A stretch of DNA of 64,000 nt. Origin: Alphaproteobacteria bacterium (GTDB lineage: Bacteria; Pseudomonadota; Alphaproteobacteria; Thalassobaculales; Thalassobaculaceae). Location of the stretch: positions 35,773 to 99,772 of the forward strand of contig JANSYS010000018.1 in assembly GCA_024742275.1 (NCBI GenBank), written 5' to 3'. The translations under genes and the position numbers were made by a program. Below are positions 54,982 to 63,741 of the stretch, piece by piece (positions within the stretch are counted from its first letter, which is position 1; every line of letters starts with the position of its first letter). The notes beneath the pieces are model-generated. The model worked only from the letters and a program-made list of their open reading frames with translations. It ran no database searches and was not told where the DNA came from.

Positions 54982-55794
54982 TCAATAGACGACGAGGGTG
55001 TTCCAGCCTTTGCTGTCGACGACGAACTCCCCCTCGATATCGAAACTCTTTTGGATCACCTCCAACGAGAGGCTCCCCGGCAAGGAACCGTGGGCGACCA
55101 CGCGGCCCTGGTCGAGCACAAGAACCCGATCGGCATGTCTGAGGGCCAAATTGAGATCATGCAGAATGAAGATCGTCGCGGCCCGCGGTAGACCGTCGCT
55201 GGCCAGCGACCTGGAATAGTCGCAGATCAGCTTCAGGGATCGCGACTGGTGGCGCAGGTCCAGGGCAGATGTCGGCTCGTCAAGCAAAAGGAGCGACGGA
55301 TCGAGCACCAGTGCCTGCGCAAGCGCGACCATCTGCATCTGGCCGCCAGAGAGGTCCGGGCAGAACCGTTGGCCCAGATGGCGGATGTCGAGCCGGTCCA
55401 AAATCCGCTCTGCCCGTTCCAACTCCTCGTCGCGGATGCCAAGCGACCGGTCGTGGCTCTTCTGGGCGAGCAAGAGCAGTTCCAGGACGCTGATTCTTGA
55501 TTGGATAGTGGGGTTTTGCGGTACATAGCCGATCTCGGGGGCCCAGTGGCGCCGGTGCCGTGCCAGTGGCGCAACCACCTCGCCGTTGAGGATCAGGCGG
55601 CCGGTGAACCTGAGGAGGCCGCACAGGCAGCGCATGAAGCTGGTCTTCCCCGCGCCGTTCGGACCGACCACGGCTAGGACCTCGCCCCGGGTGAGAGGCG
55701 GCAGGTCGATATCGTTCAGCACAGGACGACCGCCCAGCACGACGCCGAGCTTCTCCATGCTGACGCTGGCAATCGGCGTGGTCGGTGTTCTCAT
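54982..55794 (-). CDS. Iron-siderophore ABC ATPase (FepC/FecE-like)
   Basis: This 270-residue ATPase has Walker A GPNGAGKTS, PQNPTIQSRISVLELLLLAQ, signature LSGGQMQMVALAQAL, Walker B LLLLDEPTSALDLRHQ and H-loop FILHDLNLALRHAD, typical of the FecE/FepC/BtuD group. Its ATG 55794 overlaps the permease stop as ATGA. A much longer open frame to 56913 is a shadow of the permease. It powers uptake of a ferric complex from the periplasm. Confidence 0.93.
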   Translation of the reverse strand: MRTPTTPIASVSMEKLGVVLGGRPVLNDIDLPPLTRGEVLAVVGPNGAGKTSFMRCLCGLLRFTGRLILNGEVVAPLARHRRHWAPEIGYVPQNPTIQSRISVLELLLLAQKSHDRSLGIRDEELERAERILDRLDIRHLGQRFCPDLSGGQMQMVALAQALVLDPSLLLLDEPTSALDLRHQSRSLKLICDYSRSLASDGLPRAATIFILHDLNLALRHADRVLVLDQGRVVAHGSLPGSLSLEVIQKSFDIEGEFVVDSKGWNTLVVY

Positions 55795-56858
55795 GGCCTG
55801 CGCGGTTGTCGGGACAGTACGAGGGCGAGGAAGAATGGGATGCCGACAAGAGCCGTGATGACACCGATCGGCAATATGACGCCGGGGATCAGACTCTTTG
55901 ACACCAGAGAAGTCGCGCTCAGCAGAATGGCGCCGACCAACAGGGTAGCGGGCAACAGCCAACGCTGTTCCTCCCCGATAAGCAGCCTGGCGGTATGCGG
56001 CGCAATCAGACCGATGAACCCGATGGTGCCGACGAAAGCGACCGAAATCGCGGTCAGGAGGGAGACCAGGACGAGGATCGTCAGTCGCAGACGGCCGGTC
56101 GAAACGCCGCGCACCTGGGCCATCTGCTCGTGTGCCTGGATCGCCGTTAGATGCCAGGCGTTGCGCAGCAGCAACGGTATGACGACGACCAGAACCGCCG
56201 CCAGAATGCCGATCGTGGTCCAGGAGGCGCGTGACAGGGAGCCCATCATCCAGAAGATCAGTTCCTGAAGTTGATCCGCCGAGGCCATGTACTGCATCAG
56301 TGTCAGGAGGGCATTGAAGGCGAACATCACCGCGATGCCCAAGAGGGTGACCGTCTCCGGGGTGAGGTCCCGCATCCGGCTGGCCGCGCTGATCAGGAAG
56401 ACGGTCAGGAGAGAGAAAGCGAAGGCGTTGGCGGCGACGAACCAGTCGGCGGACAGGGGCAGAAAATCGATGATGCTGCTGTTGAGGACGATGGCCAAAG
56501 CCGCGCCGAAGCCGGCAGCGGAAGACAGCCCGAGGGTGAAAGGATCCGCCAGCGGGTTCTTCAACACCGTCTGCATCTGAGCGCCTGCGACCGCGAGCGC
56601 CATGCCGGCCAGCAGGGCCATGACGGCGCCTGGCATGCGGATGCGCCAGACGATGATCGCCTCTCGCGTGTTGGGATCTCCTGTTAGACCCTTGACGAAG
56701 CCGTCGACCCCCAAGCCCTGGGAGCCGATCAACACGTCGGCGAGGAACACCAACACGAGGATCGCGGCGAGGAACGCGAGGTACATCAGCTTTCGTCGAC
56801 GCGTACGATAGTAGGCGTCCTTCAGTGCCGCAGCGGGGTAGGCGGACTCCGCCGTCAT
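55791..56858 (-). CDS. Iron-siderophore ABC permease (FecCD family)
   Basis: This 355-residue protein has about nine or ten helices, with RIRMPGAVMALLAGMALAVAGAQMQTVLKNPLADPFTLGLSSAAGFGAALA and VGTIGFIGLIAPHTARLL, both FecCD hallmarks. A single permease gene implies a homodimer. ATG 56858 overlaps the binding-protein stop as ATGA. The open frame to 56984 is a shadow. Confidence 0.94.
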   Translation of the reverse strand: MTAESAYPAAALKDAYYRTRRRKLMYLAFLAAILVLVFLADVLIGSQGLGVDGFVKGLTGDPNTREAIIVWRIRMPGAVMALLAGMALAVAGAQMQTVLKNPLADPFTLGLSSAAGFGAALAIVLNSSIIDFLPLSADWFVAANAFAFSLLTVFLISAASRMRDLTPETVTLLGIAVMFAFNALLTLMQYMASADQLQELIFWMMGSLSRASWTTIGILAAVLVVVIPLLLRNAWHLTAIQAHEQMAQVRGVSTGRLRLTILVLVSLLTAISVAFVGTIGFIGLIAPHTARLLIGEEQRWLLPATLLVGAILLSATSLVSKSLIPGVILPIGVITALVGIPFFLALVLSRQPRRP

Positions 56859-58003
56859 TGAGCGGACCCTGGCCGGTGGCGGAGGCCGAACGTGCCTGTC
56901 GGCGCTGATGCAATGAAGCGCTCTTGAAGGTAAGCCATTTCGGCGGACGGATCGACGTCGCGATAGGCTTCGGGGTACGCCCACTTGGCCAGGAACAGGG
57001 CGGCTATGATGTTGAATGGCGAGATGAAGAACTGGTGGTAGAGGGCGTATATTTCGTCCTTGCGCGTGGCGTCCAGCGCGGCGAACCCCGGCCGGGCCAG
57101 GAGCGGCCCGAACGCTTCCCGGGAGTCTTCCGCAAGGATGCCGTATCCCAGCGGTACACTCCGGGCGCCGGCGCGGTGAAGCGACCAGTCCGCGCCGGTG
57201 AACACAAACAGATCAGGGTTCTCAATCAGCACCTTTTCCATGGTGATAAAGCCGCTGTCGCCGGGCAGCAGGGCACTGCCCACGTTGTCGAGCCCCGCCG
57301 CCTCGGCGAGGAGGCCGAGGTTCGAGCGGCCCCAGGTTCGACAGCACTGGTCGAGGCCGTTCAAGCCGGCTGCCCGTTCGATGAAGACCGATTTGCGGCC
57401 TTTGAGACCAGCGGTGGTCTGTTGGATACGGTCCAGGTGGCGGCGGTAGAACGCGTTGAACTCCGCGGCCGGCTCCTTGCGGTCGAAGACCTCTCCGAGA
57501 AGCGCCATCGAGCGCGCAGTGTTACCGGGCGGGTCATTCATGAAATCGATGAAGATCGTTTGGGTGCCGGCGGCCGACAGGGTGTCCATCAGGCCGCTCT
57601 GACGCGCGGCCGCATGACTGAGCTGATCCAGGACCAGAAGGTCGGCCTCCATTGTGATCGCCCGTTCGACATCGAAGTCGCCGTGGCTCACGGAGCCGAC
57701 GGTCGGCAACGAAGCGACCTTCGGAAACCGTCGCCGGTAGATCTGGTAAAGGGCATTGTCGTTACGGATCAGATCGCCGCGCCAGGCGATGATCCTGTCG
57801 AACAGATCGTCGTCGAACAGCACATCCAATGCATAGACCGTGCGTCCGGTTCCCAGGATGACCCGTTGCGGTTCGCGATCGATCGTCACGGTACGTCCGG
57901 CCACATCGGTCACAGTGACGGGGTAGGGGGCGGCGGCCCGGGATGGGCCGCCGACCATGATTCCAAGGCACCCGATGAGCATCAGCACGAGACACGCTCT
58001 CAT
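56855..58003 (-). CDS. Iron-siderophore ABC binding protein (FepB/BtuF-like)
   Basis: This 382-residue protein has a signal peptide (LVLMLIGCLGIMVGG, then SRAAA) and the TroA-type fold, with VTDVAGRTVTIDREPQRVILGTG, a middle GSVSHGDFDVERAITMEADLLVLDQ and the C-terminal KDEIYALYHQFFISPFN. It should deliver a ferric siderophore or haem-like ligand to the permease. It starts 9 bases after the receptor stop. Confidence 0.93.
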   Translation of the reverse strand: MRACLVLMLIGCLGIMVGGPSRAAAPYPVTVTDVAGRTVTIDREPQRVILGTGRTVYALDVLFDDDLFDRIIAWRGDLIRNDNALYQIYRRRFPKVASLPTVGSVSHGDFDVERAITMEADLLVLDQLSHAAARQSGLMDTLSAAGTQTIFIDFMNDPPGNTARSMALLGEVFDRKEPAAEFNAFYRRHLDRIQQTTAGLKGRKSVFIERAAGLNGLDQCCRTWGRSNLGLLAEAAGLDNVGSALLPGDSGFITMEKVLIENPDLFVFTGADWSLHRAGARSVPLGYGILAEDSREAFGPLLARPGFAALDATRKDEIYALYHQFFISPFNIIAALFLAKWAYPEAYRDVDPSAEMAYLQERFIASAPTGTFGLRHRPGSAQ

Positions 58004-58012
58004 CGGACCGGC

Positions 58013-60154
58013 CTAGAAAACGTACTTGGCCCGAAGGATCACCTTTCGCGGGTCGCCGGCATAGATCTCCGTGTCGTTGGTACCGCCGATGAAGTACGTC
58101 TTGTCGAAGACGTTCTCCACGTTGAGCGACATTTTCAGCGACTCGAGCTCGTAGTAGAAGTTCACGTCGGTCACATGATAGCTCGGCAGCCGCACCCGGT
58201 TCGCTGTTTCCTCGTCGGTGTAGCGCGCCGACTCGAAGCGCCAGCCGACACCCATGCCGACCAGCCCCCCCAGAATCTCTTTCGGGTGATTGTAGCGGCC
58301 CAGGAACGAAGCGGCGTGCTCCGGTACCATCTTCGGCACGTTGCCGCGGGCGTCGTCGTTCGTGGTCTCCGAGACTTCCGCGTCCGTGTAGGTATAGGCG
58401 ACCTGGAACTGCAGGTTTGGCGTCGGCTGATACTGCAGGGTGGCTTCGGCGCCCTGGCTTTCGACGGTTCCGATCAACTGACTGGCCCCATCGACCGTCT
58501 CGGAGATGTTCTCCTTCGTGAGATGGTAGACCGCGAGATGGGCGTTCAGACGATCGTCCAGTAGACGAAGCTTGAGGCCGGTTTCGTACTGAACCCCGCG
58601 CTCCGGATCGAGCTGATGGTTGTTCGCGTCGAAAGTCGGAATGCTCTGCGGATTGAAGGACTGGGACATGCTGGCATAGACCGAAGCCTGCTTCGTGACC
58701 TCGTATGTGGCGCCGGCATTGAACGCGGTGGTCTGCACCGAGACGGATTCTTCCGCTGTCTCGTCGTCGTCCACATAGCGCAGGCTGTAGTCGCCCGACT
58801 GGTGATCGTAGCGGCCGCCGAACAGCAGGCTCAGTCGATCGGTGACGTAGATCTGATCCTGGGCGTATACCCCGATGTTGTAGAGATCCCAGTTCCTGTA
58901 GTTGCCAGGATCGTCCTCCAGAACATCGCCTGTGTAGGTGGGATTGATCAGGGAGACGTTGGCGCCGCGCGTGTCGAAGGCCAGACGATCGTATTGGCGG
59001 TACTCGTATCCGCCGCCGACGCCGACGATCAGCGTCTGCTTGGCGATCGCGTCGAAGTCGACTTTCAGGTTGGCGTCGCCGAAGTGGTACTCGCGCTTAT
59101 TGTACTGGTGTCGGTTGCGTCGGCGCAGCGTACCGTCAGGGCGCACCGCGTTGCTCTCGTAGACGTCGCGCTCATCGGTATGCCAGACGCTGCGCCATTT
59201 CAGATTCATGTCCACGGTGTCTGAGAGTGCATGTTCGTAGTTCGCGCCGAGAGCGATCCCCTCGTCATTGTCGGAGTCGCCGGGCTCCTGGTAGTACGTG
59301 GTGATGTCCGCGCGCTGATTGATATCGTGGTCGAGCACGAAGAGACCGTCGTCGGCTGCCCGCTCGTCCTTGGTGTACTCCAACTGCAGGTCCAACCGCC
59401 GGTCATCGTCGGGAACCCATGAGAGGCTTGGAAACGCGTAGACCATCGTGTCGTCTTTAACGTGGTCGCGGAATGAGTCCTCGCGCTCGTATCCGGCAAT
59501 CATCCGGTAGAGAACCGTGCGCGACTTGTCCGTCGGTCCGGTTACATCGAAGGACGCGGAATATCCGGTATCGCCGTACTCAGGGAAAACTTGGCCCGAG
59601 ACGTTGATCTCCTGGTGTTCCTCCGCCTCCGGTTTCTTGGTGATGACGTTGACCAGCCCGCCCGGATCCATCCAGCCATAGAGGACCGATGCGGGTCCTT
59701 TGAGGATCTCGACACGTTCCACGTTTGCCGTGGTCGGGGAGCCGAAACGGCTGGTCAGGCCGGGTAGACCGTCGACTTGCAGGTTTTGCAGGTCTGCGGC
59801 TTGGCCGCGAATCGAGAAACTGTTCGCAGTGGTCCCGCTGCGGGAGAAGCCGGGAATGTAGTCGAACGCCTTCTCGAGCCGGTCCGCCTTCAGGTCTTCG
59901 ATAACCTGCGCGTTCAGAACGTTTGTCGTGAACGGGATGAGGTGTTCGTCGATATCGCCCTTGAGCGCCGTGCTGTTGGCCTTGGCGAAATACGGTTCGA
60001 TATCCGCGTACACGGTGATCGGTTCTATCTGCATCGGCTGCGACGCCTGAGCGACAGCGTCGGTCTTCGCTGTCAGTGCAGACGCTTCTTCGGCCAGCGC
60101 ATCGGGCGCCCAGACCCCGAACACCATTGCGCCCGCGGCAATCGTCTTCTTCAT
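58013..60154 (-). CDS. TonB-dependent siderophore receptor
   Basis: This 713-residue outer-membrane receptor has a signal peptide (about 20 residues, ends ALA-EE), a TonB-box-like segment (EPITVYAD), plug domain with FDYIPGFSRSGTTANSFSIRGQ, VERVEILKGPASVLYGWMDPGGLVNVITKKP and a 22-strand barrel ending in Phe (KVILRAKYVF). The plug motif is of the siderophore receptor type (TIGR01783). It takes up a ferric siderophore that is not made by any gene in this window. It heads the operon with the FepB, FecCD and FepC-like genes and lies 116 bases downstream of the Fur-type palindrome. Confidence 0.95.
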   Translation of the reverse strand: MKKTIAAGAMVFGVWAPDALAEEASALTAKTDAVAQASQPMQIEPITVYADIEPYFAKANSTALKGDIDEHLIPFTTNVLNAQVIEDLKADRLEKAFDYIPGFSRSGTTANSFSIRGQAADLQNLQVDGLPGLTSRFGSPTTANVERVEILKGPASVLYGWMDPGGLVNVITKKPEAEEHQEINVSGQVFPEYGDTGYSASFDVTGPTDKSRTVLYRMIAGYEREDSFRDHVKDDTMVYAFPSLSWVPDDDRRLDLQLEYTKDERAADDGLFVLDHDINQRADITTYYQEPGDSDNDEGIALGANYEHALSDTVDMNLKWRSVWHTDERDVYESNAVRPDGTLRRRNRHQYNKREYHFGDANLKVDFDAIAKQTLIVGVGGGYEYRQYDRLAFDTRGANVSLINPTYTGDVLEDDPGNYRNWDLYNIGVYAQDQIYVTDRLSLLFGGRYDHQSGDYSLRYVDDDETAEESVSVQTTAFNAGATYEVTKQASVYASMSQSFNPQSIPTFDANNHQLDPERGVQYETGLKLRLLDDRLNAHLAVYHLTKENISETVDGASQLIGTVESQGAEATLQYQPTPNLQFQVAYTYTDAEVSETTNDDARGNVPKMVPEHAASFLGRYNHPKEILGGLVGMGVGWRFESARYTDEETANRVRLPSYHVTDVNFYYELESLKMSLNVENVFDKTYFIGGTNDTEIYAGDPRKVILRAKYVF

Positions 60155-60270
60155 TTCTCACCCTCAGATCCATATGCCGGCCTAGCCGGAGAGTCGGTTG
60201 GATTTCGGGCGTCTCGTAGCCGGTCGGCATGGTCGAAAGGCCGGAGCCCGCCCGCTGTCGACTGTCGTTA

Positions 60271-60293
60271 ATGCAAATCATTTGCATTTGCAA
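60271..60293 (-). promoter_or_regulatory. Fur-box-like palindrome upstream of the iron-uptake operon
   Basis: ATGCAAAT-C-ATTTGCAT is a perfect 8-1-8 inverted repeat. A second, overlapping palindrome (TTGCA-TT-TGCAA) begins at 60282. The AATGCAAAT half-site with a single central base fits the Fur-type 7-1-7 layout. It lies 117 bases upstream of the receptor ATG. Iron-dependent repression of the four genes is therefore likely. Confidence 0.7.
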
Positions 60294-60402
60294 TCCAGCG
60301 ATTAGCAATGTGCCGGACTTGCCCTCGGATCGATACGGACAACGGGTCGAGCTTCAATGGCGGTGGTGACCGTTCAGCCGGTGGTTCTATCCGAATGCCG
60401 CG

Positions 60403-61302
60403 TCACGCCACCGAGCGCTCGTCCCGCGTCTCCAACCATCGCAGAAAACTGACTGTCGCCGGTGCGGCCGGCTCATGGGCCCATGTCGCGAAATAGCCGG
60501 TCCCGGCATCGTACTCGCCCCCTGGCCAGGGAACCAGCATGCCTTCTGCCACCTGCTGCGCCGTGATCGAGCGCCACCCCAGGATCAGTCCACGCCCGCT
60601 CATCGCAGCCTGGACCGCGTGGACATAGTTGTCGAACACTTCGCCCGGCCGTCGCGGCGTCGGACGCTGTGTCGCCACCAAGTAGTCGGCCCAGCCCTCC
60701 CAGCGCATGCCGTCCGGGCTGCGGACATGGATCAAGGGAGCATCGGACAACTCGATCCCCTCCGAGACCAGCCGTTGAACCAACGTCGGCCGTCCGACGG
60801 GGCAGATCCGCTCGTCGAACAGCGTCAGCGCGCGCGTGCCGAACTGGGAGATTCTGCCATAGCTCAGGATCACGTCCACGCCCGGCGTGAAACGGGGGGC
60901 CTCATTGGGAGGGGCCTGAACGTTGACGAAGATGTCCGGGTTCTCGGCATAGAAGTCGGGCAGTCTGGGCAACAGCCAGTGGGTCGCCATACCGAGCGTG
61001 CAGGCAACCGTTAGCGAGCGGTGTCCCGCGGCGTTGCGGATCCTCAGGTCCTCGATCGTCTTGGTTACCAGGTCGAGGCCTTCGAGTGTCGCCTGCGCCA
61101 GTTGCCTGCCGTCGGCCGTCAGACGAGCCGGGCGGGTGCCACGGTCGAGCAGAACGACACCGACATGCGCCTCGAGCGCTTTCAGCGCCTGGGTAACTGC
61201 CGGTTGGGTCACGTTCAGACGGGCCGCCGCCTCGCGCATCGATCCGGCACGGGCGATCTCGACGAACGTGGTAAGCAGCCGAAGCGGAGGCAGTCTGTCC
61301 AT
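60403..61302 (-). CDS. LysR-family regulator (GcvA-like)
   Basis: This 299-residue LTTR opens with DRLPPLRLLTTFVEIARAGSMREAAARLNVTQPAVTQALKALEAHVGVVL and has a substrate-binding domain with CTLGMATHWLLPRLPDFYAENPDI, the GcvA subgroup layout. It is divergent from the dioxygenase gene at 61417 and should regulate it. A long inverted repeat covers its start codon. Confidence 0.92.
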   Translation of the reverse strand: MDRLPPLRLLTTFVEIARAGSMREAAARLNVTQPAVTQALKALEAHVGVVLLDRGTRPARLTADGRQLAQATLEGLDLVTKTIEDLRIRNAAGHRSLTVACTLGMATHWLLPRLPDFYAENPDIFVNVQAPPNEAPRFTPGVDVILSYGRISQFGTRALTLFDERICPVGRPTLVQRLVSEGIELSDAPLIHVRSPDGMRWEGWADYLVATQRPTPRRPGEVFDNYVHAVQAAMSGRGLILGWRSITAQQVAEGMLVPWPGGEYDAGTGYFATWAHEPAAPATVSFLRWLETRDERSVA

Positions 61303-61326
61303 AAGTTAATCTATAGCTTAACTTAT
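61301..61326. promoter_or_regulatory. Long palindrome over the GcvA-like LysR start codon
   Basis: ATAAGTTAA and TTAACTTAT are perfect 9-base arms separated by 8 bases. The outer part covers the ATG of the LysR gene (start 61302). The inner TTAA repeats fit a T-N11-A LTTR site. This suggests LysR binding with autorepression and activation of the divergent dioxygenase/aldolase pair. Confidence 0.6.
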
Positions 61327-61361
61327 ATTTAGAGCAATCCGTCTTTCAGAGTATGATTTTT

Positions 61362-61375
61362 CAATGTTTCCATTG
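61362..61375. repeat. Second inverted repeat in the divergent region
   Basis: CAATG-TTTC-CATTG lies 41 bases before the dioxygenase ATG. It could be a second LysR half-site or a small leader hairpin. Confidence 0.35.
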
Positions 61376-61416
61376 TTCAGGTGCCCTCGATTGCACGCTG
61401 AACTTAAGGAACAGAC

Positions 61417-62547
61417 ATGAACGTCGCCATCCCGCCCGTGATGCTTGAGGAGAACGGTCTTACCCTCAGTCTGCCTGACGGACGGCCAGCGTACTTCAAC
61501 TTCTATTGGCTGCGGGACAACTGTCCATCGTCGTTCGACAGCGTGACCCGGGAGCGGTCTTTCGACATCTTTCATCTCTCCTCCGATCCGCGGCCTGAAA
61601 GCGCAAGGATCGACGACGACTCCCTCGTTATCGCCTGGGCGGGAGAGGGCCATGTATCCCGCATTCCGATGGCTCAGCTCGTCACCTACGCCAGCGGAGC
61701 GCCCCGCCCCGATCCGACCGACAAGAAGCGGCGCCCGTGGTTCGCGGACCACTATCCGAACATGGCGCGTTTCTCGCAGCGCGACCTCGCCGCAAGCGAA
61801 AGCGCCATCGCCAGTTGGATCGACGCGCTGCTGGTGGACGGCGTCGCTCTCGTCACGGACATGCCGGACAGCGACGACGGACTGACGGAGACGGCGAACC
61901 TCCTCGGTCAGGTTCGTCCGACGTTCTTCGGCGCCTATTTCGACGTTCGGATTCACATCAATCCGACAAACCTCGCCTTCACGGCCGCGGCACTAGAACT
62001 GCACACCGACACGCCCGCCGAGGAGCACGCCCCCGGTGTCCAACTGCTTCACTGCCGGGCCAACTCGGTGGAAGGAGGATGCAGTCTGTTCGCCGACGGG
62101 GTGGCCGTGGCCAACGCGTTCAGGGAGCAAGATCCAGAAGGCTTCGCGTTGCTGTCCGACGTTCCGATCCCGTTCTATTGCGAGCACGATACGTTCGATA
62201 TGCGCTCTCGCCATACGGTGATCGAGCTCGATCGTCATGGCGAGGTCGAGGGGCTGACGATCAGCCAGCACATGGCCGGGATCTTCGATCTCGATCAGCG
62301 ACTTCTGGACGCCTATTACCCTGCCTTCTGCCGCTTCGGCAGGATGTTGCAGCGCCCGGAATACGTCATGCGGTTCCGTCTGAACGCGGGTGAGTGCATC
62401 GTGTTCGACAACCACCGTATCGTCCATGGCCGCGCCGCCTACACCGCAGAGAGCGGCGATCGCTACTTGCGGGGGTGCTATGTCGATCGGGCGGAGATGC
62501 GGTCGACCTATCGGGCCCTCTACAATCAGGGGCGCTTGAAGGGGTAG
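61417..62547 (+). CDS. Gamma-butyrobetaine-hydroxylase-like Fe(II)/2OG dioxygenase
   Basis: This 376-residue protein has an N-terminal DUF971-like domain (FNFYWLRDNCPS, the GBBH N-terminal Zn-binding type) and a TauD-fold catalytic domain. The HxD motif is ELHTDTP and the distal His lies in FDNHRIVHGR, with the Arg for 2-oxoglutarate in YLRGCYVDR. The usual Cys/His cluster of the N-terminal domain is partly retained. Gamma-butyrobetaine dioxygenases hydroxylate trimethylamino acids, but related enzymes use other substrates. AAGGA precedes ATG 61417. The class II aldolase gene follows 3 bases later. Confidence 0.88.
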   Translation: MNVAIPPVMLEENGLTLSLPDGRPAYFNFYWLRDNCPSSFDSVTRERSFDIFHLSSDPRPESARIDDDSLVIAWAGEGHVSRIPMAQLVTYASGAPRPDPTDKKRRPWFADHYPNMARFSQRDLAASESAIASWIDALLVDGVALVTDMPDSDDGLTETANLLGQVRPTFFGAYFDVRIHINPTNLAFTAAALELHTDTPAEEHAPGVQLLHCRANSVEGGCSLFADGVAVANAFREQDPEGFALLSDVPIPFYCEHDTFDMRSRHTVIELDRHGEVEGLTISQHMAGIFDLDQRLLDAYYPAFCRFGRMLQRPEYVMRFRLNAGECIVFDNHRIVHGRAAYTAESGDRYLRGCYVDRAEMRSTYRALYNQGRLKG

Positions 62548-62550
62548 ACC

Positions 62551-63294
62551 ATGCCGGATGCCAACCTCGAGACGACGGTGCGGCTCAGAGAGGATCTGAC
62601 CGCCGCTTTCCGGCTTTGTCACCGCTTCGGCTGGAGTGAATCGGTCGGCAACCATTTCAGTGCGGCGGTCTCAGACGACGGTCGGTTCTTTCTGCTCAAT
62701 CCGCGATGGCGGCACTTCGCGTCGATCCGGCCGAGCGATCTTCTGCTGCTCGATGCGGAGGACGCGACGGTGATGGAGCGCCCGGACGCGCCCGACCCGT
62801 CGGCCTGGGCGATCCACGGCACGATGCACCGTGAGCTGCCGGAAGCGCGGGTGATTCTGCACTGCCACGCCCCGTTCGCGACGGCGCTCGCCTGTCTGAA
62901 GGTTCCCACGGTCTTGCCGATCGACAACAACACGGCGCGCTTCTTCGGGCGCGTCGGCTACGATCTGGCCTTCGGCGGGATATCGGACAGCGCGAGTGAG
63001 GGACGGCGTCTCGCGCGCGCGATGCGGGGCAAAACGGTGCTCGTCATGGGAAACCATGGTGTATCCGTCGCCGGGCTCAGCGTCGCGGCCGCTTTCGAGG
63101 ATCTCTACTTCTTCGAGAAAGCGGCGCAGACCCTGGTTCTGGCCCTGTCGACGGGAAAGCCGCTTTCGGTCCTCGCAGATAGCGTGGCTTCTGCCACGTC
63201 GGAAGGATGGGGCGCTTATCGAGGGATGGCGGACTGTCATTTCGACCACCTGAAGTCCGAACTGGACGTTTCCACGCCCGGTTGGAGGTCCTGA
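62551..63294 (+). CDS. Class II aldolase/adducin family protein
   Basis: This 247-residue protein has the class II aldolase fold with Zn-binding His residues in ILHCHAPFATALA and a late MGNHGVSVAG. SVGNHFS and LLNPRWRHFASIRPSDLL match the N-terminal half. These enzymes cleave or epimerise sugar phosphates, or act as decarboxylases. Pairing with a 2OG dioxygenase could mean hydroxylation followed by retro-aldol cleavage. The true substrate cannot be told. Confidence 0.9.
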   Translation: MPDANLETTVRLREDLTAAFRLCHRFGWSESVGNHFSAAVSDDGRFFLLNPRWRHFASIRPSDLLLLDAEDATVMERPDAPDPSAWAIHGTMHRELPEARVILHCHAPFATALACLKVPTVLPIDNNTARFFGRVGYDLAFGGISDSASEGRRLARAMRGKTVLVMGNHGVSVAGLSVAAAFEDLYFFEKAAQTLVLALSTGKPLSVLADSVASATSEGWGAYRGMADCHFDHLKSELDVSTPGWRS

Positions 63295-63741
63295 TCGAGC
63301 AGGCCAGGCACTATGCGCCAAGTCTCGGGGCAGGGGGGCGCAACGGGGGACTACGGCGCGACCAGACCTTTCATCGGTCGATCACCTTTGCCTGCGGAAC
63401 CCAGTCTCATTGGCTCTCATCCGGCTGGGCCTTGGCCTCAATTCGAGTGCCCATCAGGTCACAGCCTCTACACGGTGGTTGAACGGTCTATCTTTGACTG
63501 GCGATTAGTGTGTAGCCTCAATAGGTTGCGATCGAAGGTGTGATCTGAGCCCCGAGAATCCTCCGGCTATTGGTAGCCTTTGAGCATAGATTGACAGCCT
63601 GTTGTTGTTTGCGTGGAAAATTTGGCGTGGAGGTGCCGCGTCATCTTCGGCCGATGAGTGTATTAGCGCCAAACGCACGGCTGGCTGCAACACAACGCTT
63701 GCGCATTCATGGATCTGTGAGACCCAGGGTTGTGCGCAGGA
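63295..63741. other. Non-coding region at the 3' end of the window
   Basis: No supported gene in 447 bases. Short open frames on both strands lack family features and good ribosome-binding sites. The segment is slightly AT-richer than its flanks after 63480. No tRNA fold, clear terminator or mobile-element end is visible. It is a convergent 3'-3' intergenic region. Confidence 0.5.

Noticed and set aside
56924..58564. Plus-strand open frame of 546 codons opposite the iron-binding-protein and receptor genes
   Set aside because: It crosses two convincing minus-strand genes and has no family features, so it is a codon-bias shadow.
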